Positions 17,210-27,312 are shown, counted from the first letter of the stretch. The stretch: DNA of 64,000 nt from UBA5078 sp051252515 (GCA_051252515.1 JBPOFS010000007.1:1-64000); one strand, 5' to 3'. Notes: generated by a model from the sequence alone, not told the origin. Translations and numbers: made by a program.

Positions 17210-17557
17210 TTAGACTTGCGCCTTGAACAAAATAATCGGTTCTTGTGCGTCTAGTTTTTTTGCTAGCTCTAATGCTTCTTTACCACCAAACTGTCGTACT
17301 AATTTTCTTGAGTTTCTGTCCACAACGGTCACCGAAGGTTCGGCTGCACCCAGTTCAACGCCAAAAATAATGTCCCTTTGAATCGTCTGAACATAATCGT
17401 TCAGTTTTGCGACTGCTACATCTAGCTTTTGCTCGTTCGTTTTTGCTTCCTGGGATCCTGCTTCAAGGGTACTTTCGTCTTCCATTTGTTCTCGTCTTTC
17501 TTCTTCGCTTCCTGCAAATAGACTCGAGTGTCCTTGATCATTATTCTCGGTTTGCAC
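17210..17557 (-). CDS. flaG: FlaG-family flagellar protein
   Basis: A 115-residue FlaG-like protein. The conserved core lies at about residues 45-115: QKLDVAVAKLNDYVQTIQRDI, then a beta stretch VVDRNSRKLVRQFGGKEALELAKKLDAQEPIILF. The first 40 residues are acidic and poorly ordered. GTG at 17557 is chosen because AAGG lies eight bases upstream; a TTG 99 bases earlier (17656) has no ribosome site. FlaG influences filament length in Pseudomonas and Campylobacter. It sits between fliC and fliD as in Pseudomonas; the 175-bp distance to flagellin includes a stem-loop. Confidence 0.82.
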   Translation of the reverse strand: MQTENNDQGHSSLFAGSEEERREQMEDESTLEAGSQEAKTNEQKLDVAVAKLNDYVQTIQRDIIFGVELGAAEPSVTVVDRNSRKLVRQFGGKEALELAKKLDAQEPIILFKAQV

Positions 17558-17685
17558 TGAATTAACCTTGTCTCGCGAGACAGTCGTCGGCAGATATCTT
17601 GTTATACTGATGTCAGTCAAGGTATGCCTCCAAAACGCGTCTCTAAAATTACTCAATCATCTAAACCTGCATGCAGATTATCTGT

Positions 17686-17719
17686 TTTAGCCCCCTAACT
17701 CAAGGAGTCGGGGGCTAAA
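17686..17719 (-). repeat. stem-loop after the flagellin gene
   Basis: TTTAGCCCCC (17686-17695) pairs with GGGGGCTAAA (17710-17719), and the loop can itself pair through ACTC/GAGT. It begins 13 bases after the flagellin stop. There is no T-run on the minus side (AAAACAG follows), so it may protect the 3' end of the flagellin mRNA or act as a weak terminator. Confidence 0.6.
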
Positions 17720-17731
17720 CCAGGTATCAAC

Positions 17732-20700
17732 TTACTGGAGAAGTGATAGTACTTGCTGTGGAGCAGCATTTGCTTGCGCAAGGATCGAGATACCAGCCTG
17801 TTGCAGAATCTGACTTCTTGATAGAGCCGCTGCTTCAGAAGCAAAGTCAGCATCAAGAATTCGCGAGTTTGCAGCTGAGAGGTTCTCAGAGGTTACCGCA
17901 AGGTTAGAGATAGTAGTCTCGAAACGGTTTTGGATCGCACCGAGTTCAGCTCGTGCGCCGTTTACAGCGTTAAGAGCGTTGTCGACTGCAGCCAAGGCCG
18001 CGTTGGCGCCGTCTTGGGTAGAGATATCTACTTGCGTCAAGAACTGACCAGACACACCGCCACCAAAATTGCCCTGCTCCAAACCGAGACTTGCTAGCGC
18101 AGCATTACCGTTAGTGCCACCTGATACTTCGATAGAGCCAGCAGAACTTAGCGATACTGTTGAGTATGTAGTCACAGCAACCTGATCTGCTGTAGCAGCA
18201 GTTGCGGTAAAGTCAGCCTCACCGACGTTACTGCCACCTAAGCCAAAGTTTGCTGCCTCTGCACCACCGTTAGTATCAAATGCCAAGGAGATGTTGCGAC
18301 CATCGGCTGCAGTCAATGTGAGACCACTACCATTGTCTTCTGCAATCACACCCGTTTGCCCTGCTACCGCATTGATCTGCGACACCGCTGAAGCGCGGTT
18401 AGCGTCTGCATTTGCTTGAACAGTCAAAGTCACTTCGATACCGTTCACTGTTAATGCACCGGATTCCCCTGCTGTCCCAGCTGTTGATGCCCCGCCCACT
18501 ACAGACGTTGCATTAGCAGTTGCAGTGACACCAGTTGAACCAGTAGCACGATTGATTGAAGCAGCGATAGCGATACCAGATGCTTCCTTAATGCTTGAAG
18601 CGGCACCAACATAAGAGGCTGTATCATCAGATGCTCGTGCTGCACCGATCGAAACATCATTGATCACCAAGTCACCGTCGCTTAATGCATCCGTTCCAAA
18701 CAAGCCATCAGCACCATTGACAGTAGCTGCGGCAACAGCCATACCAAGGACTGATTGTGCGTTGGCATTTGTCCCAGACACCGTTATCTCAGCTGCAACA
18801 CCACTCACATTCGAAACAATATTCAACTTACCATTACCATCAACAGTAGCAAAAGCAGCGACACCACCATTCGTTAACTGACTGCTAACTTCAGTTGCTA
18901 ATGCAGCTGCGTCAGCGATATTGGTATTGATGTCGATTGCAACTGTGTTTCCATCAGCATCTTCAACAGTGAACTCAAGGTTCTGGTCAGCTGCAAACGC
19001 AGATACGCCAGTGTTGGTAGCCGTGCCACCAGTAAAGAATACAGCAGCTGCATCTCGAGTTGCTACCGCAGTGTCAAGAGTTTTAACAGAAACAGTGCTA
19101 CCAGTATTCGCTGTTTCGGCAAAGACAACAGATAGTGTGCCAGCATTTGCAGTTACAGAGGCAGTAATGTTCATTGATGCATTAATTGCAGCAATTCCAT
19201 TATTCAACGCTGTTTCTAGAGCCGTTGCTGCTGCGCCGTCCGCAAGACTGTAATCACCAGACAATGTAATGTCACCAGTGTAGGTTCCATCACTGATGGT
19301 GAAATCACCGTCTGTACCCTCTATTCCAAACTCACTTCCAGCTGTAATCCCAAGAGCTGCCGCACCTGCTGCAGCATCGTCACCTGTGATATTGGTTAGC
19401 AAAATTGAACTAGAAGTTCCTGTAGAGTTGGTGTTAGTAAACGTGAGTTGATCATCAGCATTCAGAGTCGCAGTAATACCTGTCCCGGACAATTGAGCCG
19501 ATAAATCAACCAGAATCGCAGCGGTATTTGCACCTGCAGCTAAACTTAAACTGTGTGGATTACCAACATCACCATCAATCACTAGATCGAAGTTTAGAGT
19601 ATTGTTATCCGTCTCAACACCTGCAACTACCGTTGTATTATCCAATCCGAACGTTTCTAGCGAACCAGCAGTACCTGCCGTGAATGAGAAGGCACCTCCT
19701 GTGAAATCTGCACCACCACCGAGGTCTGTAAATTTAAGAAGATTGGTATCGATGACAGCTGAGGCGACGCCGGCTCCAAACTGTGCTTCCATTTGATCAT
19801 CAATTGCCGTTGCAACAGCAGCTGCTGATGCATAGTTTTGATCTAGCACAATGTTTGCTGTATTGCCGTTTAGAGTGACCGAAAACTCAACAGGGGTAAA
19901 ACTGAAGCTTGGTAGTGCACCAGATAGATCTTGATCACCCGTAGCTGTCGTACCAGAACCGGCAGCTGTTACCGTGGCAAAGTTATAATCACCGGAAGTA
20001 AAACCGCTCAAATCTTCAGTACCAGAAATCGCAGCATTTGTTGGCAAACCAGAGAAGTCTAAGGTAGTACCAGCAGCGACTGTCAAGGAAGTAATCGTTG
20101 CAGTTTGACCAGCTGTTGCTAGCTGTCCAAAGTTAGTAGCAGCCAAGCTAGAGATATCAGTTGCAGCTGAGTAAACCGCAGCAGACTGTGCATCCGCGTA
20201 ACGTGCTGATGAGCTTACAGTCGCAACACCCGCTGTATAAGTACCCGCGGATAGACCAGCACTAGTTAGATCTGCACCCGATACATTGATTTCACTCACG
20301 CCGCTATTAGCAACAAGTGTGTAGCCACCAGTATCTGTACCTGCCGCTTTCAGACCTGTAGTCGCTGCAGTCAAAGTTCCAGTAAACGACGTGGTGATGT
20401 TGCGACCGTCTGCTGCCACTAAGCTAACACCGCGAGCATCATCGCCGCTGTCAACAGCTGTAACACCAGTCAATGAAGACTGCGCATTAATTGCCGAGAC
20501 TACTGACGCACGTGATGAAGTAGCATCACCAGTAGTATCTACTGAGATTGAAGTGCCATTTACTACGACAGTACCTGAAGTCACTGCTGCAGTCATAGCG
20601 GAGCCAGCCGCTGAGTTGGCATCAACAATTGCCGTTACACCAGATTCTGAAGAGGCGCGGTTTACAGCAGCGGCCTTAGCGATGGCGCTAGCAGCTGCGT

Positions 20701-21331
20701 TAGAAGTAGAACCAGTGTCGTCAGAGGCGCGTGATGCACCGATAGTTACACCGTTAATGACTAGGTCGCCAGCGCTTAGAGCGCTAGTTGTGGCAGTAGT
20801 TGTTACACCAGACTTAGAAGAAACACCCAATGTGTCAGCAGTCAATTTGCCGATGCTTACACTGATAGTCTCGCCAGAGTTCGCGCCCACCTGGAATACA
20901 GATGAGAAGCTACCGTCTAGTAGGTTCAAGCCGTTGAAGTTTGTTTGTGAGCCAGCGCGCGAGATCTCAGCAATCAACTGCTGTGTTTCTGCGTTTAGGG
21001 CTTGGCGGTCAGCGTCGGAGTTTGTTCCGTTAGAAGACTGTAGTGCCAATTCACGAATACGCTGCAAGGAGTCAGTCATTGCACCCAACGCGCCTTCGGC
21101 CGTTTGTGCTAGAGAGACACCGTCACCTACGTTTCGCATGGCGACGTTCAGACCATTGATCTGAGATTGGAAACGCGTAGAGATCGCAAGACCTGCCGCA
21201 TCGTCCTTTGCACTGTTGATACGTAGACCAGAAGACAGACGTTCAAGAGCCTGGTTCGTGGCCGCCTGAGAACTGTTCAGGTTTCGCTGAGCGTTCAATG
21301 AAGCGATGTTGGTGTTTATGATTTGAGCCAT
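17732..21331 (-). CDS. fliC: flagellin, giant form
   Basis: Filament subunit of 1199 residues, against 270-570 in most bacteria. The D0/D1 ends are canonical: MAQIINTNIASLNAQRNLNS at the start with ERLSSGLRINSAKDDAAGLA, and QNRFETTISNLAVTSENLSAANSRILD to QQVLSLLQ at the end. Between about residues 180 and 1095 lies a very long Ala/Gly/Thr/Ser-rich variable region with few charged residues. It holds a duplicated block (about 184-316 and 882-1018, both starting LS-GDLVIN-V-IGA-RASDDT) flanking IN-motif-like modules (about 475-560, 575-665, 675-760, 780-865). Start 21331 has AGGAG nine bases upstream; an earlier in-frame start is rejected. It is the only flagellin in the window. Confidence 0.95.
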   Translation of the reverse strand: MAQIINTNIASLNAQRNLNSSQAATNQALERLSSGLRINSAKDDAAGLAISTRFQSQINGLNVAMRNVGDGVSLAQTAEGALGAMTDSLQRIRELALQSSNGTNSDADRQALNAETQQLIAEISRAGSQTNFNGLNLLDGSFSSVFQVGANSGETISVSIGKLTADTLGVSSKSGVTTTATTSALSAGDLVINGVTIGASRASDDTGSTSNAAASAIAKAAAVNRASSESGVTAIVDANSAAGSAMTAAVTSGTVVVNGTSISVDTTGDATSSRASVVSAINAQSSLTGVTAVDSGDDARGVSLVAADGRNITTSFTGTLTAATTGLKAAGTDTGGYTLVANSGVSEINVSGADLTSAGLSAGTYTAGVATVSSSARYADAQSAAVYSAATDISSLAATNFGQLATAGQTATITSLTVAAGTTLDFSGLPTNAAISGTEDLSGFTSGDYNFATVTAAGSGTTATGDQDLSGALPSFSFTPVEFSVTLNGNTANIVLDQNYASAAAVATAIDDQMEAQFGAGVASAVIDTNLLKFTDLGGGADFTGGAFSFTAGTAGSLETFGLDNTTVVAGVETDNNTLNFDLVIDGDVGNPHSLSLAAGANTAAILVDLSAQLSGTGITATLNADDQLTFTNTNSTGTSSSILLTNITGDDAAAGAAALGITAGSEFGIEGTDGDFTISDGTYTGDITLSGDYSLADGAAATALETALNNGIAAINASMNITASVTANAGTLSVVFAETANTGSTVSVKTLDTAVATRDAAAVFFTGGTATNTGVSAFAADQNLEFTVEDADGNTVAIDINTNIADAAALATEVSSQLTNGGVAAFATVDGNGKLNIVSNVSGVAAEITVSGTNANAQSVLGMAVAAATVNGADGLFGTDALSDGDLVINDVSIGAARASDDTASYVGAASSIKEASGIAIAASINRATGSTGVTATANATSVVGGASTAGTAGESGALTVNGIEVTLTVQANADANRASAVSQINAVAGQTGVIAEDNGSGLTLTAADGRNISLAFDTNGGAEAANFGLGGSNVGEADFTATAATADQVAVTTYSTVSLSSAGSIEVSGGTNGNAALASLGLEQGNFGGGVSGQFLTQVDISTQDGANAALAAVDNALNAVNGARAELGAIQNRFETTISNLAVTSENLSAANSRILDADFASEAAALSRSQILQQAGISILAQANAAPQQVLSLLQ

Positions 21332-21413
21332 GCTTTGATACTCCTGAATGTACACGTTAAACTGAGTCGCATATCGAAGAGATAACTACTGCTCGTCCTA
21401 TGCGTTACCAAGG

Positions 21414-21440
21414 TTAACGACAAAAATGCTCAAAGCTTTA
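21414..21440 (-). promoter_or_regulatory. sigma-28 (FliA)-type promoter for flagellin
   Basis: Minus strand TAAAGCTT, exactly 11 bases, GTCGTTAA. This agrees with TAAAGTTT-N11-GCCGATAA at 13 of 16 positions. Initiation near 21405 gives a leader of about 75 nt. The rest of the 290-bp fliC-fliT gap shows no other clear element. Confidence 0.65.
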
Positions 21441-21621
21441 GCATAAAAATGAAGTTTTTTATGAAGGGCAAAGCTCTTTGCGACCATTGTACTCCTGCCT
21501 TCTAAAGAAAGAGGAGCGCCTAGACCAAGAAGTATCGACCTTAAGTGTGAGGGCTTTAGCAGTTTTGGGATATATTTTGGGAATCTAATGACTCTATCGT
21601 TGTAAACAACAAGGAACAAAA

Positions 21622-21963
21622 ATGACCCAACCCTCAAGACTTGAACGCGAACAATGGGGCACGATCCTCGAGTTATCGCACAGTATGCTGGAGCTTGCGG
21701 AGACCCGTGACTGGGATTCATTAACCCCTTTGATGAATGCCCGCGACAAGCTCATCAAGCTGTACTTCACAGCCAGCGCCTCGCGCGAGCGTACCCAGGA
21801 GATGAAAGAGCAGATTGAGATGGTTCAGAACAACGATCGCCTCATCGTTGAGCTCACAAAGCACAATCGTGAGTTATTAGCCGATGAGTTGATCAAATTG
21901 CAGAAGGCCAAGCAGACGGTCAACGCCTACCAGCAACAAATGGGAAGGCTGCAACAAGAGTAA
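21622..21963 (+). CDS. fliT: FliT-like flagellar chaperone
   Basis: A 113-residue, largely helical protein. The N-terminal half (WGTILELSHSMLELAETRDWDSLTPLMNARDKLI) has the WDxL pattern near residue 30 found in FliT. The C-terminal half is a coiled coil (EQIEMVQNNDRLIVELTKHN; LQKAKQTVNAYQQQMGRL). FliT is the export chaperone for FliD. In Pseudomonas it normally follows fliS; here it lies on the opposite strand, divergent from fliC and convergent with flgL. AAGGAAC lies four bases before the ATG. The family assignment is by pattern and context. Confidence 0.72.
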   Translation: MTQPSRLEREQWGTILELSHSMLELAETRDWDSLTPLMNARDKLIKLYFTASASRERTQEMKEQIEMVQNNDRLIVELTKHNRELLADELIKLQKAKQTVNAYQQQMGRLQQE

Positions 21964-21990
21964 GCCCTACTCTCATTAACAGCCTTTGTA

Positions 21991-23235
21991 TTAGATGTAG
22001 TTAAAGATTGAAAGTTTACTGACTCTTGCGAAACTCGCCTGTGCCGCTTCCAATATAAAGCTTTCTTGCGTCAATTGGCTGATGGCAGAGGCATAGTCTA
22101 AGTCTTCAAGCGCCGAGCGCGCCGCCTCAATTGCCAGGTTATTGTCTTCATTACTCGACAATGTGGCATCGACCAGATTCAACCGCGCCCCTATTGAGCT
22201 TCGTGTTTCCAGCATCGACGTCTGCGCATTCCCCAGATTAGTTAGCGCATTCGCAGTTTGCTTTGCTAATGCCTCTTTATCTACCACATTGTCGCCATAG
22301 CTATTAAGCGCGAGCACAAAGTCTTCAAGGCCGGTTAACAGCCCCTTCTTGTCGCTGGACTCGACTATAAAGCTATCGCCAACCGCTGGCCGCCCAGAGA
22401 TAGTGACCTCTACCCCGCCAAACTCAATCCGATCACCCGAGGCATAGGGTTCATTTTGGACAAGAATACGTCCATCGGAGACTTGCCTAATATTATAGGT
22501 AAGTCGCGGTGGAGTGGCTTCGTCCAGTGGTCGAAACTCAATAATCACATCTTCAGGATATAGGTCAGCGAAAGCCTCTTGATCGAGCACTTTCTCGCTA
22601 CCGATACTGGCAGGAGGGTTGCCACGATTACTCGTGTTGGCATGCCCTATAATAGTAGGCTCGGCACCTTGAACATCGACAAAAACTTTATAACCAGAAT
22701 CACTAGAGGCCACGGATGTCGACGTAGCAATCTGAATAGTGCGTTGCCCCTCGTCACCGGTGAAACGATAACGGCCATCATCTCCAAGCACAAAGGGTTC
22801 ACTCTTGCCCTGAAAACCGGCAAAGATGTACTCACCGCTAGCATCACGGGTATTCATCATTTGCGCCATAGCATCGATAGTGCCTTGCAACTCCACTGCC
22901 AAGAAACCACGTTGCTCTTGGTTTAGCGCACCGTCACCAGCCTGGGTGACCAGCTCTTGTGCTTTCAAGATGAGATCACTCACCCCCATCAAGGCCACTT
23001 CTTCACGATTCAAGCGATTGCTCAAAGTGGAAAGATTGCTACTGTATTGATCATTGAGCGCGAGCTCTTGCTTCAATGCCAAAATGCGTGTGGTGGCCAC
23101 AGGGTCATCCCCTGGAGTAAGAACGCGCTTATTCGACGCGATTTGCTCTTGAGTGGTCGCAACTGCTTTTTGCATATCCAGTAGGCCATTCAGGCCGGTC
23201 TGGTGAATCTGATAACTGGACAGTCGTATAGACAT
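21991..23235 (-). CDS. flgL: FlgL, hook-associated protein 3
   Basis: Hook-filament junction protein of 414 residues, a normal length. The flagellin-like N-terminus is MSIRLSSYQIHQTGLNGLLDMQ, with IASNKRVLTPGDDPVATTRILALKQEL, and the C-terminus is DYASAISQLTQESFILEAAQASFARVSKLSIFNYI. The middle (DASGEYIFAGFQGKSEPFV) is typical of FlgL. It carries none of the expanded modules seen in its partners FlgK and FliC. It follows flgK by 30 bp and is probably in the same transcript. AGGAAAATACA precedes the ATG. Confidence 0.93.
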   Translation of the reverse strand: MSIRLSSYQIHQTGLNGLLDMQKAVATTQEQIASNKRVLTPGDDPVATTRILALKQELALNDQYSSNLSTLSNRLNREEVALMGVSDLILKAQELVTQAGDGALNQEQRGFLAVELQGTIDAMAQMMNTRDASGEYIFAGFQGKSEPFVLGDDGRYRFTGDEGQRTIQIATSTSVASSDSGYKVFVDVQGAEPTIIGHANTSNRGNPPASIGSEKVLDQEAFADLYPEDVIIEFRPLDEATPPRLTYNIRQVSDGRILVQNEPYASGDRIEFGGVEVTISGRPAVGDSFIVESSDKKGLLTGLEDFVLALNSYGDNVVDKEALAKQTANALTNLGNAQTSMLETRSSIGARLNLVDATLSSNEDNNLAIEAARSALEDLDYASAISQLTQESFILEAAQASFARVSKLSIFNYI

Positions 23236-23265
23236 TGTATTTTCCTCACACTAAGCGTGTGGTTC

Positions 23266-26200
23266 TTAGATGTTAACGATCGTATCAAACAATTCTTTCG
23301 CCATAGTAATAAGCCGAGCAGAGGCATTGTAATGCTGCTCAAATTTAATCAAATTTGCCGCCTCTTCTTCTATATTCACACCAGAGACCCCCTGTAGGGT
23401 GTCCATGGATTGCCGCAAAAGAGTCTCACTTGCAGACTGACTAAGCCGTGCCTGGCTCGTTAAGATGCCAAGATTCTCGACTAGTTGGCCATACGCACCT
23501 TGATAGGAGAGATTACCGTTTGAAAGAGTTAAATCGGTATTGAGACCCAACATGGCGGCACCATTGCGATTATCCGCAGTCCCATCCGTATTGTAGTTAA
23601 TCACGAAACTGTCACCGGTCTTGGGAGCCCCGTTAACGCCCTGCCCGCTACCAATGCTGACTTGGTAGCCCATGAAATTGCTAACGCCTTGTGGTTCTGC
23701 GCCAAACAAACCGTCACGACTACTTGAGGTGAGACGCATGTCGGAAGCTAATTGCACATCCAATGTTCCGCCCACGGTAAAGTCGTTGGTAAACGCATCG
23801 CCTACCGATGAGCTTTGGAATATCGCTCCGTGTGTCCCCACCACATCGGTGATCGCCAAACTAGAGGCTGCCCCAAAGGTGTTGGACTCTATGGTCAAGA
23901 ACCCATTGGTCGAGACGCCGACAGTAACTGGGTCCAATCCTTCAGCGGCGAGCGCTGTATTAATAGCTTCGCGTATGATGTTCGCCACGCCTTGAGCACC
24001 CTGCTCATCGCCTGTCGCACTGCCACCGCCCACAGGCATCATCGCCGTTGCATTACCCACACCATTACTAAGCACTAAGCTCGCGGCATCCCCTTTCTGG
24101 GCGGAGGTCAGTGTTAGGAAATTATTGGAATCTAAACCAGCAGTGACTATTCCTGCTCCAAATTGCGCATCCAACCGGGCTTGTACATGTGTCACAATCC
24201 CGGGAGGCGACACATCATTAGGCGTCGCGGCAAGCGTAGTATCTACACCACTAAGATCAACAGTCTTGACTGTGCCACTATTATTAACTACCACGTCGAA
24301 ACTGTGGGCACCGACACTAAAATTAACGCCTGCCGCAATATCCTGATCGCCCGTAAACACAGCCGGCAATGCACTAGTGCCCGTCAAGCTAACAGCAATA
24401 GGATCGCTGCCATTAACGTTGATATTGAAACTATGAGGACCATTCGCATCAAAGTCGAACCCCGAGGCCAATGACACATTGCCCACCAACGCGGCGTTAG
24501 TTCCACCCGTATCACTGCCTATTTCCGTAGCCGTATTGAGCAGCCCTTGTGTGCCGGGGTTTGCCGCAACACTCACCTTTGCCGACTCACCTGTTGTTGT
24601 CGTCGTGAAGCGCAATACACCTTTATCGTCTAGATCGACCACGACTCGTCCAGCAATCCCAGTGGCGCCATTAGCGGCATCAATCTGTGCTTGGATATCC
24701 GCAACTATCGTGGCGCTGCTATCCGTCCCATAGTTTTGGTTTAAGGTGATGTTGCTGGCGTAACTGCCATCGACGACTAATAGGAATGTCGTCGCATTAG
24801 CGCCACTGAAATCATAGGCTGCATTCGCATCACTGCCGTTAGCAAGCACGGCGGCGATAGGACCCGCATCAGGGCCAGTCACTTTTGCGAGTGTTAAGCC
24901 TAGTGGGTCGGCCGCTGTCACATTACTGATGGTTACGGCACTTTTATTGCCTACCGATTGAATCTCAATTTTGCCTTGCTCATTGAGCTTGACTTGCACA
25001 ACCCCTGCGCCTAATGCCGCATCGATATCCGATTGAATGGCTTCTGCCACTTCACTGGCCGCCAAGGTACCCGGCGTCAATGCGATGTGTTTTTTACCAA
25101 AACCCAAGTCGATATCGAATCCTGTACTGGTGCCGATGGTCGTACCAAACTTCAAACTTGTGCTGCCGACTACTGTGCGCAGATCACCATCGCGAATAGA
25201 AACCGAGTCGCCGGCATTGCCGCCCACGTTGACCTTAAGGTCAACACCTGTGGTTGAGCGAACGGTGAGCGTCTCACCATCACTAATCGCGCTAATACCC
25301 AAATTTTTGAGTTCACTACTGGCATTGATTCGATCGCGCAGGAAATCAGCATACAAAGGATCGGGAATTGCTTGCGCAGTAAACTCACCTTCGGCAATAA
25401 ACGCAGGATCAGTCAAGTGAACTCCGTTCAATTGCACCGTTAACGGCGTGCCCACGTTGTCACTCACAAAGTTAGATAATTGTAACTGCGATTTTGCGTT
25501 CGCCGTAACGCCAGAAAGGTTCGACAATCGCTGAGCAAGATCATAGGCAGTTTCGTTTTGTTGAACGGTGAAACGTTGCTCACTGCTATACCCAGTCACA
25601 GGGTCAGATGTCACAAAAGTGAGCATCTCTTGCTTATAACCGTTAGTTGATCCACCCAAGGACATGATCCCTGCCGAACCACCCGCCGTACTGATCGTCG
25701 TGCCACCAGGGTCCGTTGGGAAAATAGAATTCATTGCCCCAGGAGAAAAGGATTGATTCGACAAAGGAGGATTCAATTGAATAGGGTTTGCAGGGTCCGA
25801 ATAATCGAGCACATCGTAACTGGTGGGCGAAGTGAAACGAATCATAATAGGCGGGCTTAATTCACCAGGTGCACTCGTGAACGTAGGCGTATTAATGTCG
25901 AGGACATTCCCAGGCACAATAAACGCCCCGCCCGAATTACCAGCCCCAGCTTGGGTTCTAATCGGCGATGCAAACGCAAACTCTTCAGGGCGAGTGATCA
26001 ACGCATTGATCTCGCTAACACCCGTCTTAGTGGGCAAAATGGAGAACTTGTCGCCCGATTGAAATGAACCAGACTCTAGAGTCAGAGTAAAACCATCCAT
26101 AGAGATAGAGAGCGGCAACTTGTTCCCAAGCACCCCTTCTGTCATCAATTTTCCGTCGGACTCTCGAGTGATCGAATACTGATTAGTTAAGCCTTCAAAC

Positions 26201-27312
26201 TTAAGCTGATAATCACTCACAGTGAGCGCGCTGACATCATCGATGTGGACTGTGAGTACGCGATCATCGGGAAGGCGATTGCCACTGTCACTACGTACAC
26301 GGTCTGCGATTAACGCTGGAGCATTGATGTCAGTAAACACAGCATTGCCTAGCTCTCCTTCGAGATCTATGCCGAGTTTCTGTTGTTGATTAATGCCATC
26401 GGCCACGGCTAAAGCAATACGCCCCAACGCACTTAATGCAGGATCAAGCGCCTCTGAACGAAAACGAGCCAGACCGCCAATCTCGCCACCTGTAATTTGA
26501 TCGGTAATCACTCGCTTAATGCCGCCTGAAACAAACGCGATCTCGTATCTTTCTGATTCCGCTGTACCGGCAAGCGCAATCACTTCGCGCGCAGTCGTGC
26601 CGACTACTAAGCTTTGCCCTTCGGCAATATACACGTCGACTGTTTGATCCCCTTGCTGGGTCACAGACACATCAACTAATGCGGAGAGGTCACGAATAAG
26701 TTGATCACGTTGGTCCAACAGATCATTGGGCAATTGTGCGCCAGACACACTGACGGTATTGCCTATTGCTTCATTGAGTTTAGCGATGTCACTAGCAATG
26801 GTCGTAATGTTGGCAGCCAATGTGCCGAATTGTGTGTTGATAGCAGCATTCTGGCTCATCAACTTCGCCTCCATTGTCTGGAAGCTTTGTGTGAGCAATT
26901 GCGTTTGTGTCACTAATAACTGACGACCAAGCAATGACGCAGGGTCATTCGATGCCTCGTTCATGGCCGCGAAGAAATTCCCCATCCCCGTGGCCAAGGA
27001 ACTGTTTGGATTCGCTAACAGGCTATCTGTTTGGCTGATATTTGAAAGATAGGTATCGAAATTACTCAGCGAGGAAATATCACGTCCCACTTGGTCAACA
27101 AGAAATTGCTGCGTATTGCGCACAATATCCGTGGCCTGCACACCAGTGCCCACATACCCTGCCGTGGTTCTTTGCGCAGCCGTAGTCACCGATGTAATCG
27201 ATTGGCGGCTATAGCCCTCTGTATTGGCATTGACAATATTCTGGCCCGTGACAGACAGTGCCAGCTGGCTCAACTTGAGCCCAGAGATTGCTGTATTGAT
27301 TAAATTAGCCAT
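23266..27312 (-). CDS. flgK: FlgK, giant hook-associated protein 1
   Basis: Hook-filament junction protein of 1348 residues, against 450-680 normally. The N-terminal region (NLINTAISGLKLSQLALSVT, GQNIVNANTEGYSRQ) and C-terminus (SGVNIEEEAANLIKFEQHYNASARLITMAKELFDTI) are canonical. The central region contains IN-like modules at about 720-805, 832-930 and 951-1090, for example NAAYDFSGANATTFLLVVDG and ASGFDFDANGPHSFNINVNG. A different module at about 575-710 (RFTVQQNETAYDLAQRLSNL) is related to one in FlgE. It lies 12 bp after flgJ. Confidence 0.94.
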   Translation of the reverse strand: MANLINTAISGLKLSQLALSVTGQNIVNANTEGYSRQSITSVTTAAQRTTAGYVGTGVQATDIVRNTQQFLVDQVGRDISSLSNFDTYLSNISQTDSLLANPNSSLATGMGNFFAAMNEASNDPASLLGRQLLVTQTQLLTQSFQTMEAKLMSQNAAINTQFGTLAANITTIASDIAKLNEAIGNTVSVSGAQLPNDLLDQRDQLIRDLSALVDVSVTQQGDQTVDVYIAEGQSLVVGTTAREVIALAGTAESERYEIAFVSGGIKRVITDQITGGEIGGLARFRSEALDPALSALGRIALAVADGINQQQKLGIDLEGELGNAVFTDINAPALIADRVRSDSGNRLPDDRVLTVHIDDVSALTVSDYQLKFEGLTNQYSITRESDGKLMTEGVLGNKLPLSISMDGFTLTLESGSFQSGDKFSILPTKTGVSEINALITRPEEFAFASPIRTQAGAGNSGGAFIVPGNVLDINTPTFTSAPGELSPPIMIRFTSPTSYDVLDYSDPANPIQLNPPLSNQSFSPGAMNSIFPTDPGGTTISTAGGSAGIMSLGGSTNGYKQEMLTFVTSDPVTGYSSEQRFTVQQNETAYDLAQRLSNLSGVTANAKSQLQLSNFVSDNVGTPLTVQLNGVHLTDPAFIAEGEFTAQAIPDPLYADFLRDRINASSELKNLGISAISDGETLTVRSTTGVDLKVNVGGNAGDSVSIRDGDLRTVVGSTSLKFGTTIGTSTGFDIDLGFGKKHIALTPGTLAASEVAEAIQSDIDAALGAGVVQVKLNEQGKIEIQSVGNKSAVTISNVTAADPLGLTLAKVTGPDAGPIAAVLANGSDANAAYDFSGANATTFLLVVDGSYASNITLNQNYGTDSSATIVADIQAQIDAANGATGIAGRVVVDLDDKGVLRFTTTTTGESAKVSVAANPGTQGLLNTATEIGSDTGGTNAALVGNVSLASGFDFDANGPHSFNINVNGSDPIAVSLTGTSALPAVFTGDQDIAAGVNFSVGAHSFDVVVNNSGTVKTVDLSGVDTTLAATPNDVSPPGIVTHVQARLDAQFGAGIVTAGLDSNNFLTLTSAQKGDAASLVLSNGVGNATAMMPVGGGSATGDEQGAQGVANIIREAINTALAAEGLDPVTVGVSTNGFLTIESNTFGAASSLAITDVVGTHGAIFQSSSVGDAFTNDFTVGGTLDVQLASDMRLTSSSRDGLFGAEPQGVSNFMGYQVSIGSGQGVNGAPKTGDSFVINYNTDGTADNRNGAAMLGLNTDLTLSNGNLSYQGAYGQLVENLGILTSQARLSQSASETLLRQSMDTLQGVSGVNIEEEAANLIKFEQHYNASARLITMAKELFDTIVNI

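Noticed and set aside
17686..17719. Flagellin stem-loop as an intrinsic terminator
   Set aside because: The stem is strong but no T-run follows on the minus strand; kept only as a stem-loop.
20391..21164. Long open frame (257 aa) on the plus strand inside flagellin
   Set aside because: It is antisense to the conserved flagellin N-terminus, has a simple Ala/Thr/Val/Pro composition and no ribosome site; it is a by-product of codon use in a repetitive gene.
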